This document shows, piece after piece, positions 24,624-33,411 of a stretch of DNA of 64,000 nucleotides (position 1 is the stretch's first letter; each line of letters opens with the position of its first letter). Under the pieces are notes generated by a model. It searched no databases. It had not been told where the DNA came from and was given only the letters and a program-made list of their open reading frames with translations. Origin of the DNA: an uncultured Eubacteriales bacterium (GTDB taxonomy: Bacteria; Bacillota; Clostridia; Oscillospirales; CAG-272). The DNA lies in NCBI GenBank assembly GCA_900549725.1, contig URPL01000005.1, positions 30,738 through 94,737 of the forward strand. The letters are read 5' to 3'. A program made the position numbers and the translations under genes.

Positions 24624-26315
24624 TTATTTTGCGATAGCTTCCGTATAGTAGGAGGGAATTTCGTTGCCGTGGTAATCCGGCGCGTAATTCTCAACATAAT
24701 CGGAAAGCTGATATACATGGACATAATCCACAACAAACTGGCTCTTGCCGTCCACAAAGTCCTCGGCAAAGCAATCGCCGTTGTAGGGCTTTTCCTTGGT
24801 GGTATTCCAGTAATACAGGTTCAGACGAAGCACCGCTTCCATATTAGAGTTTGCAGCGCCCTCGAAATCGCCCATGTAGTTGCCGTCATACCAAACCTTA
24901 TAGCCGTCCTCGGTCCAGAGGAAGCCGACAGTATGGTAATTGCCGTCAAACATCGAGGTGGCCGGCAGATAATTTCCTTTTTCCGTAAATGTTCCGCGAT
25001 TCGTTGCTTTCTTATCCACAGAGACATAGTGATGAGAATAGCGTCCTCCGTCATCGTCGCGGCTCCAGTGATTCCAGTGAAGCGTTGAGGTAAACTTATC
25101 TATTCTGTCTGAGACATTCGGGTTTGTCGGGTCTTGCGGCGCTCTGGTCGTTTCAAAGATATCCATTTCCACGAAGTTTTCCAGCGTGTTTCCGTTGATA
25201 TACGGGGGATTGTTGCGGTCGGCAGTGTTGTCGGGGTCCCAAGACGGGTACGCCTGCGTAGAACTGCCGTTGGTGGTCAGCCACCATGCGGAGCAGATCG
25301 CGCGGGCGGGCGCGGGCTTGAAGCGGATTTCATAGAAACCGTATGCCTGCGAGAATTTCGTCGGCAGGTCGTGGCCGGAAATCAGACGGCAGATGCCGTT
25401 ATCATCGGTGTTTGCCTCGCCCGGGTAATATGCGGTCATGTAAAGATTACCGTCGGCGGTATACATAACTTCATCGCCCTTCACATTCCCGGCGTCATCG
25501 CGCGGCATGCAGTCCGCATTCGAAAAGCCTGCGGAGTGCCAGAAATTATCGTTCCAGCCGTGCAGCCCTTCGCCGTCAAAATCCTCCAGCATCGTGGGGA
25601 TCAGCTTGACATCCTTGCCGAGATACAGCTGCGCGGTCTTGCCGTAATAATCATAGAAGCGGCGGATCAGCGCTGCGGCTTCCGCACGGGTGGATTCGCC
25701 TTTCGGGTCAAAGGTGCCGTTATCTCTGCCGTACAGCATGTTGATGCCGACCATTGCGGCAACTGCTCTTTGCGCCCAGCCGGCGATCTGGTCCTTATCC
25801 GAGAACTGATCCAAAAGGGAGAGATCCGCATCCATCTTCATGCCGAAATAATTTTCGATCAGGGAGAGATACAGCACTGCCATCTGTTGACGGGTGATGC
25901 TGCTGTTTGGTTCAAAGAGATTGTCGCCCATGCCCTTGACGATTCCGTTTTCATAGGCAAAGGAAACAGCCTTTTCATACCATGCCCCCGCTTTCAGATC
26001 GGAAAAGGGAGCGGTGCTTGTATAGCTGACATCCTTTTCAAGACCGTTCTGCAGAAAGCTGTAGCAGATCTGCGTGAACATGGCGCGGGTCAGCGAGGTG
26101 TTCGGCTCAAATTTGGTCGAATCGCCGTTGTTTTTCATGATGCCGGCGCGCACAGCCCATTCCACATCCTTATAGTACCATCTGTTTTGGTCCAGATCCG
26201 TAAATTCGCCCATTGCGCGCGTGTTTGCTGCGGACCAGGCAAAGCACGGAATGACCGCGCCGAGAAGCAGCACCGGCAAAAGCGCCAGCGCCAGAAAACG
26301 CGTTTTCTTTTTCAT
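24624..26315 (-). CDS. S-layer-homology protein with glycoside hydrolase family 16 domain
   Basis: A 563-residue surface enzyme. Residues 1-26 form a signal peptide (cleavage after CFA). Three SLH repeats follow at about 37-85, 103-155 and 168-220 (motifs WYYKDVEWAVRAGI, WYEKAVSFAYENGIVKG, TRAEAAALIRRFYD), which bind cell-wall polymers. A GH16 domain spans about 245-530, with the catalytic pattern EMDIFE (E383, D385, E388), the ExDxxE nucleophile/acid set of laminarinase-like enzymes. It probably hydrolyses or transglycosylates a beta-1,3/1,4-glucan or similar polysaccharide at the cell surface. AAAGGA precedes the ATG at 26315. Confidence 0.9.
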   Translation of the reverse strand: MKKKTRFLALALLPVLLLGAVIPCFAWSAANTRAMGEFTDLDQNRWYYKDVEWAVRAGIMKNNGDSTKFEPNTSLTRAMFTQICYSFLQNGLEKDVSYTSTAPFSDLKAGAWYEKAVSFAYENGIVKGMGDNLFEPNSSITRQQMAVLYLSLIENYFGMKMDADLSLLDQFSDKDQIAGWAQRAVAAMVGINMLYGRDNGTFDPKGESTRAEAAALIRRFYDYYGKTAQLYLGKDVKLIPTMLEDFDGEGLHGWNDNFWHSAGFSNADCMPRDDAGNVKGDEVMYTADGNLYMTAYYPGEANTDDNGICRLISGHDLPTKFSQAYGFYEIRFKPAPARAICSAWWLTTNGSSTQAYPSWDPDNTADRNNPPYINGNTLENFVEMDIFETTRAPQDPTNPNVSDRIDKFTSTLHWNHWSRDDDGGRYSHHYVSVDKKATNRGTFTEKGNYLPATSMFDGNYHTVGFLWTEDGYKVWYDGNYMGDFEGAANSNMEAVLRLNLYYWNTTKEKPYNGDCFAEDFVDGKSQFVVDYVHVYQLSDYVENYAPDYHGNEIPSYYTEAIAK

Positions 26316-26394
26316 GTTGTTGCGTCCTTTCAAATAAAAAATCTGCGAGGGTGCCCTGAAACCGTCCGATGCCCGGATACATTCTCACACTGCT

Positions 26395-26423
26395 ATTTTA
26401 TCACACGGCGCCCACCTTGTCAA
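26395..26423 (-). promoter_or_regulatory. Sigma-A-like promoter of the SLH-GH16 gene
   Basis: Minus strand: TTGACA (26418-26423), a 17-base spacer, and TAAAAT (26395-26400) preceded by TGA. Confidence 0.8.
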
Positions 26424-26444
26424 CAACACCTGTATAAAAAAGGC

Positions 26445-26473
26445 TTGCGCTTCGACCCGAAATATAGTAAAAT
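26445..26473 (+). promoter_or_regulatory. Sigma-A-like promoter of the alpha/beta hydrolase gene
   Basis: TTGCGC (26445-26450), a 17-base spacer, and TAAAAT (26468-26473), 28 bases before the start. Confidence 0.65.
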
Positions 26474-26501
26474 AGCTGCATTCGAAAGGAAATTTACAAT
26501 T

Positions 26502-27251
26502 ATGAAACATCTCGATTTTGCCCCTTTACCGCAAGGGGATTTTTACGGTTTTCCGATGCTGCGCTTCTGCTTCGAGGACACTCAGGGGCAACTGATTCTG
26601 CCCCGCGGTGAAAAATCGGGCAACTGGATTTTCAAAACGGAATATCTCGGCGCCTTCCCCGCCGCAGAGCTTGCGCTTTTGGAGCAGGGCTTTTGCATCG
26701 CCCATGTCGATGCCCGGGACCGTTTTTCCACCCCGGGAACCGTCGCCCTCCGGGCGCGCTTTGCCGCCGCGCTGCCGCAGGCATTCGGGCTTTCTCCCGT
26801 TTTCGGGGCAAGCGGGCTGTCGCTGGGGGGATTGCAGGCGCTGCATCTTGCGGCGCAGCCGGATCTGCGCTGCGGCGCGCTGTATCTGGATGCGCCCGTG
26901 GTCGATCTTTGTTCCTGCCCGCTGGATCTCGGCGCAACGCATGAAAAAGATGCGGAAATGGCGGCGGAATGCCTGTGCGCCTTTGGCAAGCCGCCGGCAT
27001 GGTTCAAACAGCAGCGCGCGGCGTTGCCCTCGTTTTTGCGGCAGGTCGCCGCCCGATGCATCCCTGCGCTTCTTTTATACGGCACAAAGGACCAAACCGT
27101 CCCCTTTGCGGAAAACGGCGCCCTGCTCTGTGCCATGTACAAAGCCGCAGGCGCGCCGCTGCGCCTGATCGAAAAGCCGGGCTGCGCCCACCATCCTCAC
27201 GGTCTTTCGGATCCCGCCCCGATCGTCTCCTTTTTCAAAGAGCATCTGTGA
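26502..27251 (+). CDS. Alpha/beta hydrolase family protein
   Basis: A 249-residue cytoplasmic hydrolase. The nucleophile elbow is GLSLGG with S107; the acid is in LLYGTKDQTVPF, and the His in GCAHHPHG near the C-terminus. The catalytic triad is therefore intact. A central region (GKPPAWFKQQRAALP) looks like a lid. Substrate cannot be read from the sequence. GAAAGGAAA precedes the ATG at 26502. Monocistronic: own promoter and terminator. Confidence 0.82.
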   Translation: MKHLDFAPLPQGDFYGFPMLRFCFEDTQGQLILPRGEKSGNWIFKTEYLGAFPAAELALLEQGFCIAHVDARDRFSTPGTVALRARFAAALPQAFGLSPVFGASGLSLGGLQALHLAAQPDLRCGALYLDAPVVDLCSCPLDLGATHEKDAEMAAECLCAFGKPPAWFKQQRAALPSFLRQVAARCIPALLLYGTKDQTVPFAENGALLCAMYKAAGAPLRLIEKPGCAHHPHGLSDPAPIVSFFKEHL

Positions 27252-27257
27252 AAAATA

Positions 27258-27296
27258 CGGCGCCGCCTTCCCAAAAAGAAAGCGGCACCGTTTTTT
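27258..27296 (+). terminator. Terminator of the alpha/beta hydrolase gene
   Basis: CGGCGCCGC (27258-27266) pairs with GCGGCACCG (27282-27290) with one mismatch, then TTTTTT. Confidence 0.75.
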
Positions 27297-27302
27297 GCTT
27301 TG

Positions 27303-28343
27303 TCAGATGCCGAGATATCCGCACAGCACGAGCAGCGTCTGATATACGCCGTCGCGATGAGAACGCTCATACCCGTGGCTTGCGTAAACGCCCGCGCCGA
27401 TCAGCCCGTGGCGAATGTCGCTGCCGGCATGCAGCGTGGATTCCACATCGGAGCCGTAATGGGGATATACATCCACGGCATAGTCCGCGCCGGTCTTTTT
27501 TGCCGCCTCGATGAGCTTTGTCACTACCTCATAGCTGTACGGCCCGCCGGAATCCTTGGCACAGATGGATACCTGCCGTTCCGTGCAGGAAAGGCCGTCC
27601 CCTACGCACCCCATATCCACGCTGATCGACTCGCTCACCCCGCAGGGCACCGAGCCGGCGCCGCCGTGCCCGACCTCCTCGTAAACGGTAATATGCACAT
27701 AGGTGCGGCGCGGCAGGAGGATGCCGCCGTTTGCAATATACTTTGCAAGAGAAAGCAAAATGCCCACGGAAAGCTTATCGTCCAAAAAGCGGCTCTTGAT
27801 ATATCCGCTCGCCGTTACTGCGGCGCGGGGCTCAAAGCAGACAATGTCGCCCGTTGCAATGCCGAGCACACGGGTATCCTCTTCGCTTTTCACATCCTCA
27901 TCCAAAACGACCTCGGTCGAATCGAAATCGCGCTTTGCCGCTGCATACTCCCCATTGACATGTACAGAGGCGTTGCACAGCTGCATTGTCCCCTCATATA
28001 CCTTGCCCTCTCTTGTATAAACACGCACATTTTCCGGCTGCGCATTCTCCGCGCGCAGCCCGCCCAGTGGGCTGATGCGCAGCCGGCCGTTTGCTTTGAT
28101 TTGCGCAACCATACCGCCCAGAGTGTCGGTATGAGCCTGAAGCAAAAGCGCGCCCTCTGCGCTCTGCTCTCCGCCAAGATCCACCAAAACGCCTCCCTTT
28201 TGCGTGATTTTTGACGCAAAGCCCAAATCCGAAAACGCCTGCCTGACCCATTGCGCGGCGCGGGCGGTATAGCCCGTCGGGCTGTCGACGCCAAGCAGCT
28301 GCAGTGTTTTTTCAATTGCATATTCCGCATAGGTATATTCCAT
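27303..28343 (-). CDS. M42 family metallopeptidase (aminopeptidase)
   Basis: A 346-residue M42/FrvX-type aminopeptidase. Metal ligands are visible in LLQAHTDTLGG (His, Asp), SRFLDDKLSVGILL (bridging Asp), TVYEEVGHGGAG (catalytic Glu-Glu pair) and the final HGYERSHRDG. An inserted PDZ-like domain spans about 85-155. These cytosolic enzymes form dodecameric tetrahedral complexes that trim peptides. GGGGAGG lies before ATG 28343; a nine-residue longer frame is not supported. It is divergent from the sulfatase gene. Confidence 0.92.
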   Translation of the reverse strand: MEYTYAEYAIEKTLQLLGVDSPTGYTARAAQWVRQAFSDLGFASKITQKGGVLVDLGGEQSAEGALLLQAHTDTLGGMVAQIKANGRLRISPLGGLRAENAQPENVRVYTREGKVYEGTMQLCNASVHVNGEYAAAKRDFDSTEVVLDEDVKSEEDTRVLGIATGDIVCFEPRAAVTASGYIKSRFLDDKLSVGILLSLAKYIANGGILLPRRTYVHITVYEEVGHGGAGSVPCGVSESISVDMGCVGDGLSCTERQVSICAKDSGGPYSYEVVTKLIEAAKKTGADYAVDVYPHYGSDVESTLHAGSDIRHGLIGAGVYASHGYERSHRDGVYQTLLVLCGYLGI

Positions 28344-28449
28344 TTTGTTTCCTCCCCAAAGCAATCTCAAAGTGCACCGTCGCCGTATATTTTAGCATGT
28401 TTGACGCGCGCTGTCATATCTTCGCCGTTTTCGTCTTCCAAAAAATAAC

Positions 28450-28478
28450 TTGCATTTTTCGTCGATTTCTGTCATACT
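28450..28478 (+). promoter_or_regulatory. Sigma-A-like promoter of the LTA-synthase-like gene
   Basis: TTGCAT (28450-28455), a 17-base spacer, and CATACT (28473-28478) preceded by TGT. Confidence 0.65.
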
Positions 28479-28517
28479 AATGTGGAAATCATATAAAATC
28501 GAAAGGAGAGAGGCAGC

Positions 28518-30677
28518 ATGCAAAGCACCGATGCACCCGCCGCAGCTTCCGTAAGCCCGATTCTTCGCATTCTGCAAAGCCGCGCCTTTTGTGCCGCGCT
28601 CTGCTTTCTGAGCTTTTGCGCTGTCGGCATTTTTGTGCAGCTCTGCGCCGCGGATACAGAGCTGTTCAGTGTCACAAGCCTGTGCTTTGATGCACTGTGG
28701 GCACTGCTTTTGTCGGCGGTGCTTCTCTGTGTGCCGCAGCGCCTGAGCCGCTTTCTCTATCTTGTGCTGTATCTTCTTTTCCTCTTATACGGTGTGGCGC
28801 AGATTATATACAACGCGTTGTTTTCCAAGCTCTTTCCGCTCACCGCCGTCACGGGTATCAAAGAGGGGGCGGGGTATCTCGGCAGTATTTTTTCCTATAT
28901 CACCCCTGCGCAATACCTTCTCTTTTTCCTTTTGCTGATTCTCGGCACATGCGTTTTCTTCTTTTTGCGGCAATGCCCCGCGCAAAAGAAGCTTGTGCGC
29001 ATTCTTGCCGTTCCCGTTTCTCTTTTATGCATGGTGCTCGGGCAGCTTTTTCTGCCGCGGCTGCTCGGCGAGCCGATCACCGTCGCCGTGTGGAACACCT
29101 TTGAAAACCCCCGTTTTTATTACGACAGCGCAGCGGACAGCAAGAAAACGCTCAGCGTCGCCGGGTTTTATCAATATCTCGGCCTTGATTTTTACCGCAG
29201 CTTTCTGCAAAAGGACGCAACCGAAAAAAACCTCGACATCGCCTCCGCCTTCTTTGAGGATTATCCGGGCGAACAGACCGAAAACGAATACACTGGTATT
29301 TTCCGCGGGAAAAATCTGGTGCTTGTCATGATGGAAAGCATGGATTATCCTGCCCTTGCAAACGAAAACACGAAAAATCTCTCCCATGCGCTTGAAAACG
29401 GCATTTGGTTTTCCAACTATTATGCGCCCGTTTTCGGCAACGGCGCAACCTTTGCCAATGAATTCTGCCTTAACACGGGTCTTTTCGCTCCCTCCGACGG
29501 CACGGCGCCCTATGCCTATGCGCAAAATCAATATCCGCAAAGCCTGCCGAATTTGTTTTCTGCAGCCGGATACAGCGCAAATTCCTTCCATGAAAACTAT
29601 GCCTGGTTTTATTCCCGCGGCACGATGCATCGCGCCTTCGGCTATGAGGACTATCATTCCTACCATGATTACGGTGCAGACGATGCAGCCGCGGTGATCG
29701 ATACCTATCTCACCGACACCCCCACCCTGCTTGCCGATGTTTTGCCCTATGCGCAGGAGAAACCGTTTTTCTCCTTTGTGATCACCTATTCCGCGCACCT
29801 CGGATACGCGCCCGATTCCGAACTTGTGCCCTATGCGCTTGAACGGTATGTCAGCGCCGAGCAGCCCCTCGGTGACGGGGCGGAGGATGCCGAAATTCTG
29901 CGGGCAAAAGCGCGCATCACCGACGATATGCTCGGCAGGCTGATCGAGGCAGCAGATGAGAACACCGTGTTCGCCTTTGTGACCGATCATTATGCCTACG
30001 GGCTGAGCGCCTCCACGCTGCTTGCGGAAAAGGGCAGCGGCACCTGGGCGCTGCAGCAGCGTGTTCCCTTTGTCCTGTACGGCAAAGCCGCAGATTTTCC
30101 AAAGCGCACCGTTGAAAAATATTGCTCAAGCGCCGATGTTTTGCCAACTCTTGCAAATCTCTTCGGTCTGCGCTTGCCGGTAAGCGTACCGGGGCACGAT
30201 ATTTTTGACGAGGCGTATGAGGGCTATGTGATTTTCTCCAATTATACCTTCTGCTCGGAATACGGCTATTATCAGGACGGCATGCTCTATCCCGCAGATG
30301 AAGAAGATGCGGGATACGCTCTGGCAGATCTCTTGCCGCCGCAGGACGAACAAGACGCGAAAGAACAAACCGCCGCAGCGGAAGAAAATACCGCAGCTGC
30401 GACCGCCGAGCTGCCGACCGCCGCCGAAGAGCGCACACAGGCACCGCAAGAGGCGCAAAGCGCCGCCGTTGATGAAACCGACGAGACGGGGCCGCACAGC
30501 ACCGTGCTTTTGTCCCTTGCCGAGCAGGCGCAGCGGCTTGTGCCCTATCTGTGGCGCCGCATTGAGGCAAACGATGCCATTCTGGCGGCGGATTTTTATC
30601 AGACCCCCGCCGTCGCACCGCACGGGAAAAAGGCCGCAGGGCCGTTGCCGACACCCCCGACGCGCCTGTTCCAATAA
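28518..30677 (+). CDS. LTA synthase family protein (membrane sulfatase-fold phosphotransferase)
   Basis: A 719-residue protein. Five membrane segments lie in residues 20-182, followed by an extracellular alkaline-phosphatase-fold domain. Catalytic marks: MMESMD (E273, metal), GNGATFANEF (T311, the nucleophile position of LtaS, followed by E315), and FVTDHYAYG (metal Asp-His). Such enzymes move glycerol phosphate from phosphatidylglycerol onto lipoteichoic acid or related polymers. Residues from about 600 onward are an Ala/Glu/Gln/Thr-rich tail absent from LtaS. GAAAGGAGAG precedes the ATG. Exact polymer unknown. Confidence 0.88.
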   Translation: MQSTDAPAAASVSPILRILQSRAFCAALCFLSFCAVGIFVQLCAADTELFSVTSLCFDALWALLLSAVLLCVPQRLSRFLYLVLYLLFLLYGVAQIIYNALFSKLFPLTAVTGIKEGAGYLGSIFSYITPAQYLLFFLLLILGTCVFFFLRQCPAQKKLVRILAVPVSLLCMVLGQLFLPRLLGEPITVAVWNTFENPRFYYDSAADSKKTLSVAGFYQYLGLDFYRSFLQKDATEKNLDIASAFFEDYPGEQTENEYTGIFRGKNLVLVMMESMDYPALANENTKNLSHALENGIWFSNYYAPVFGNGATFANEFCLNTGLFAPSDGTAPYAYAQNQYPQSLPNLFSAAGYSANSFHENYAWFYSRGTMHRAFGYEDYHSYHDYGADDAAAVIDTYLTDTPTLLADVLPYAQEKPFFSFVITYSAHLGYAPDSELVPYALERYVSAEQPLGDGAEDAEILRAKARITDDMLGRLIEAADENTVFAFVTDHYAYGLSASTLLAEKGSGTWALQQRVPFVLYGKAADFPKRTVEKYCSSADVLPTLANLFGLRLPVSVPGHDIFDEAYEGYVIFSNYTFCSEYGYYQDGMLYPADEEDAGYALADLLPPQDEQDAKEQTAAAEENTAAATAELPTAAEERTQAPQEAQSAAVDETDETGPHSTVLLSLAEQAQRLVPYLWRRIEANDAILAADFYQTPAVAPHGKKAAGPLPTPPTRLFQ

Positions 30678-30687
30678 AAATGCAAAT

Positions 30688-30720
30688 AAAAATGCTGCGA
30701 ATCGCTTCGCAGCATTTTTT
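30688..30720. terminator. Terminator between the LTA-synthase-like gene and tyrS
   Basis: AATGCTGCGAA (30691-30701) pairs with TTCGCAGCATT (30706-30716) around TCGC; T-run after it and A-run before it, so it works for both convergent genes. Confidence 0.9.
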
Positions 30721-30721
30721 G

Positions 30722-31936
30722 TTATTTCAGGATCACCTTTTTGAAATTTTTCTTGCCGCGGCGCAGCAGAATGCCCGCGCGCAGCGCCGGCTCTTCGAAT
30801 GCCGCACGGATATCCGTCACCTTTTCGCCGTCAGCCGTAACGCCGCCCTGCTCTACCGCCCGGCGCGCCTCGGAGCGGCTTTGGCAAAGCCCCGCCGCAC
30901 AAAGCAGCGTTAAAATATCTGCGCTGCCGCCTATCAATGTGTCTTCGGAAAGAGCTGCCTCGGGCGCTGCGTCTCCGCCCGCAAAAAGCGATTTTGCAGC
31001 CGCCTGTGCTCCGTCGGCTTCCTCCTTGCCATGCACCAGCGCCGTCAGCTCATATGCCAGGATCTCTTTCTTTTCATTGATGCGGCTCTGCGGCCATTGC
31101 TCCATTTCATCAATCTGCGCAATGGGTAAAAAGGTCAGCATCCGCAGGCACTTCATCACATCCGCATCCGCGACATTGCGCCAGTACTGATAAAAATCAA
31201 ACACCGAGGTTTTTTCCTTATCCAGCCAAACGGCGCCCTTTTGCGTCTTGCCCATTTTCTTGCCCTCGGAATTGAGCAGCAGCGTGATCGTCATGGCATG
31301 CGCATCTTTTCCGAGCTTGCGGCGGATCAACTCCGTGCCGCCGAGCATATTGCTCCATTGGTCGTCCCCGCCGAACTGCAGATTGCAGCCGTATTTTTCA
31401 TACAGCGCCAAAAAGTCATAGCTCTGCATGATCATGTAGTTGAATTCCAGGAACGAAAGTCCCTTTTCCATGCGCTGCTTATAGCATTCCGCGCGCAGCA
31501 TGTTGTTCACGGAGAAGCAGGCGCCCACCTCCCGCAAAAACTGAATATAATTCAGATTCAACAGCCAGTCCGCATTGTTGACCAGCATTGCCTTGCCCTC
31601 GGAAAAATCGATAAAGCGGCTCATCTGCTTTCGGAAGCAGTCGACATTGTGCGCAATGGTTTGCTCCGTCATCATTGTGCGCATATCCGTGCGGCCGGAG
31701 GGGTCGCCCACCATTGCCGTACCGCCGCCGATGAGGGCAATGGGACGGTTGCCTGCCATTTGCAGCCGCTTCATCAGGCAAAGCGCCATGAAATGCCCCA
31801 CATGCAGGCTGTCGGCGGTGGGGTCAAAGCCGATGTAAAATACCGCCTTGCCCGCATTGATCAGGGAAGAGATCTCCTCCTCGTTTGTCACCTGCGCGAT
31901 CAGACCGCGCGCTTTCAGCTCCTCATATACCGTCAT
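30722..31936 (-). CDS. tyrS: Tyrosyl-tRNA synthetase
   Basis: A 404-residue class I synthetase (TyrRS bacterial type). HIGH-like motif LHVGHF, substrate loop GGGTAMVGDPSGRTDMR, tRNA/tyrosine segment QFGGDDQWSNM, KMSKS-like KKMGKT and a C-terminal S4 RNA-binding domain (LCQSRSEARRAVEQGGVTADGEKV). It charges tRNA-Tyr. The ATG at 31936 has GAGGAG upstream. Expression is controlled by the T-box leader directly upstream. Confidence 0.97.
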   Translation of the reverse strand: MTVYEELKARGLIAQVTNEEEISSLINAGKAVFYIGFDPTADSLHVGHFMALCLMKRLQMAGNRPIALIGGGTAMVGDPSGRTDMRTMMTEQTIAHNVDCFRKQMSRFIDFSEGKAMLVNNADWLLNLNYIQFLREVGACFSVNNMLRAECYKQRMEKGLSFLEFNYMIMQSYDFLALYEKYGCNLQFGGDDQWSNMLGGTELIRRKLGKDAHAMTITLLLNSEGKKMGKTQKGAVWLDKEKTSVFDFYQYWRNVADADVMKCLRMLTFLPIAQIDEMEQWPQSRINEKKEILAYELTALVHGKEEADGAQAAAKSLFAGGDAAPEAALSEDTLIGGSADILTLLCAAGLCQSRSEARRAVEQGGVTADGEKVTDIRAAFEEPALRAGILLRRGKKNFKKVILK

Positions 31937-31974
31937 TTGTTTTCTCCTCATTTCCTTGTTTTTTCGCGGGGGAG

Positions 31975-32241
31975 ATAAAAAACGCCCCCTGCGTGTGTGC
32001 AGAGGGCGTTCAAAAAACGCGGTACCACCTCAGTTTATGCCGGGAAAGCTTTCCCCGACACCTCATTGCCCGGATAACGGTCGGCCCCGTCGCAGCCTAC
32101 AAATGCCGCAGGGGCATGTTCGGTGCGCAGCTCCCGCGGTGTATTCCGAAAAGCGCTCCCGCCTCCGCCTTGCATCTCCCGGCGTCTTTCTGTGCGCGTC
32201 GGCGCTTCGTACTTCTCCGCGATCCTTGCCTTTACCCGCTC
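31975..32241 (-). ncRNA. T-box leader (tyrosine)
   Basis: On the minus strand the leader runs from about 32235 to 31975. It contains the antiterminator T-box sequence GGTGGTACCGCG (about 32018-32029) and a terminator: AACGCCCTCTGC (32010-31999) pairs with GCAGGGGGCGTT (31992-31981), then TTTTTT. The specifier loop reads GAATACACC with codon TAC at 32143-32141, which is tyrosine and agrees with the downstream tyrS. Uncharged tRNA-Tyr would favour the antiterminator. Stem I AG-bulge-like segments AGTACGAAG and GGAGATGC are also present. Confidence 0.93.
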
Positions 32242-32270
32242 AGTATACCAAAACTTTTGCGCTTTGTCAA
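32242..32270 (-). promoter_or_regulatory. Promoter of the T-box-tyrS transcript
   Basis: Minus strand: TTGACA (32265-32270), a 17-base spacer, and TATACT (32242-32247) preceded by TGG. Confidence 0.88.
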
Positions 32271-32292
32271 GGGCGCGTTTTCTAAGAGGCGC

Positions 32293-33411
32293 TCAGGTGC
32301 GGAAAAAGGCGATAGAGACCTCCCGCACGGAAAATTCGTTCATCACCGCGGTGTTTTCACGGATGTTTGCAACCACATCGGCGGTATAGCTTGCAAAATC
32401 GTCGCTTTCGAGATAATCGCGAAAACGATTCAGCATGGTAGAATAGATCGAATCGTTCCAGGGGGCTTCCACAAGCGGGCATTTTTTCAGAAAATGCACG
32501 CCCGCCTCGGTTTCCACGCGCGTGATATCCCCGATTTCCTGCAGCCCAAGCGCCGCTGCGGTAAATGTGCTGTCAAAGCCGGAAAAAGAGGCGACCAGAT
32601 AGCCCTGCGGATAGGTTTTGGCGCCGGTATCCTCGTTGTATTCCTTCATCAGCGCGTCGAAATCCTCGCCCGCGTCGATCTTCTGCTGCACCTGCGCAAC
32701 CTTTTCCTGCTTTTTTGCCTGCTCTTCCTCGTTAAGCGGCTCTGTCAGAACCTTTCCGTTTTCATCCGTGAGCGCATAGCCGTCCTCCCCCACGCGGTTT
32801 TTATACTGCGTACGGATGAGCAGCTGCTTCACGCATACATAATTTTCCTCATAAAAGCGCTGATAGCTCTCCTGTGATATGGTGCGCGCGCCGCTGATGC
32901 CCTGATCGGCATCCCCGTAAAGATAGGTATAAAGCTTCGCAATTTTTTCCTCTGCCAGCAGCACCTTTTCGTATTGGCTGATATTCAGCCCCATCGTCCC
33001 GAGCTTTTCATTCAGCGCGGCGCGTCCGCCTGCGCTCTGCATCTCGGAGGCAAGCTTTTGCGAAACGGCGTTTTTTTCCGCGCTGTCCAGCGCAAGACCG
33101 AACTGCCCAAAAAGATACAAAGAGGCGACATTGTTTTTCAGCATCGCCGCAATCCTTTCCTCAAACAGCGCCCCTATGCTTTTTCCGCTTGTGAGCATTG
33201 CGTCAAAATAGGCGTCCGAGTCCTGCCCGTTATAGCTTTCGAGCAGCTGATTTTTATAGCTTGCATACCAATAGGCTACCATGCTTTTCGTCACATGCAC
33301 GCCGCCGTAGGAAAGCGCCGTTTGCTCCCCCGTGCAGCCGCACAGCGCCGCGCCGCAAAGCATTGCGGCGGCAAGCAGCGCCGCCGCCCATCGTCCGATC
33401 GTTTTTTTCAT
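32293..33411 (-). CDS. Peptidylprolyl isomerase/foldase lipoprotein, PrsA-SurA type
   Basis: A 372-residue secreted lipoprotein. Signal peptide with lipobox LCGC, lipid-attached Cys at 26. A SurA-like N-terminal helical domain (about 40-190) precedes a parvulin-type region (about 215-340): VCVKQLLIRTQYKN, then YPQGYLVASFSGFDSTFTAAALGLQEIGDITRV. Such proteins help fold exported proteins outside the membrane. The ATG at 33411 shares ATGA with the mfd stop. Last gene of the DUF6062-asnA-pth-mfd run. Isomerase activity is inferred only from the fold. Confidence 0.82.
   Translation of the reverse strand: MKKTIGRWAAALLAAAMLCGAALCGCTGEQTALSYGGVHVTKSMVAYWYASYKNQLLESYNGQDSDAYFDAMLTSGKSIGALFEERIAAMLKNNVASLYLFGQFGLALDSAEKNAVSQKLASEMQSAGGRAALNEKLGTMGLNISQYEKVLLAEEKIAKLYTYLYGDADQGISGARTISQESYQRFYEENYVCVKQLLIRTQYKNRVGEDGYALTDENGKVLTEPLNEEEQAKKQEKVAQVQQKIDAGEDFDALMKEYNEDTGAKTYPQGYLVASFSGFDSTFTAAALGLQEIGDITRVETEAGVHFLKKCPLVEAPWNDSIYSTMLNRFRDYLESDDFASYTADVVANIRENTAVMNEFSVREVSIAFFRT

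Noticed and set aside
25134..26501. An N-terminal extension of the alpha/beta hydrolase reading back through the GH16 gene
   Set aside because: The extension is antisense to GH16; ATG 26502 has its own ribosome-binding site and promoter and begins the domain.
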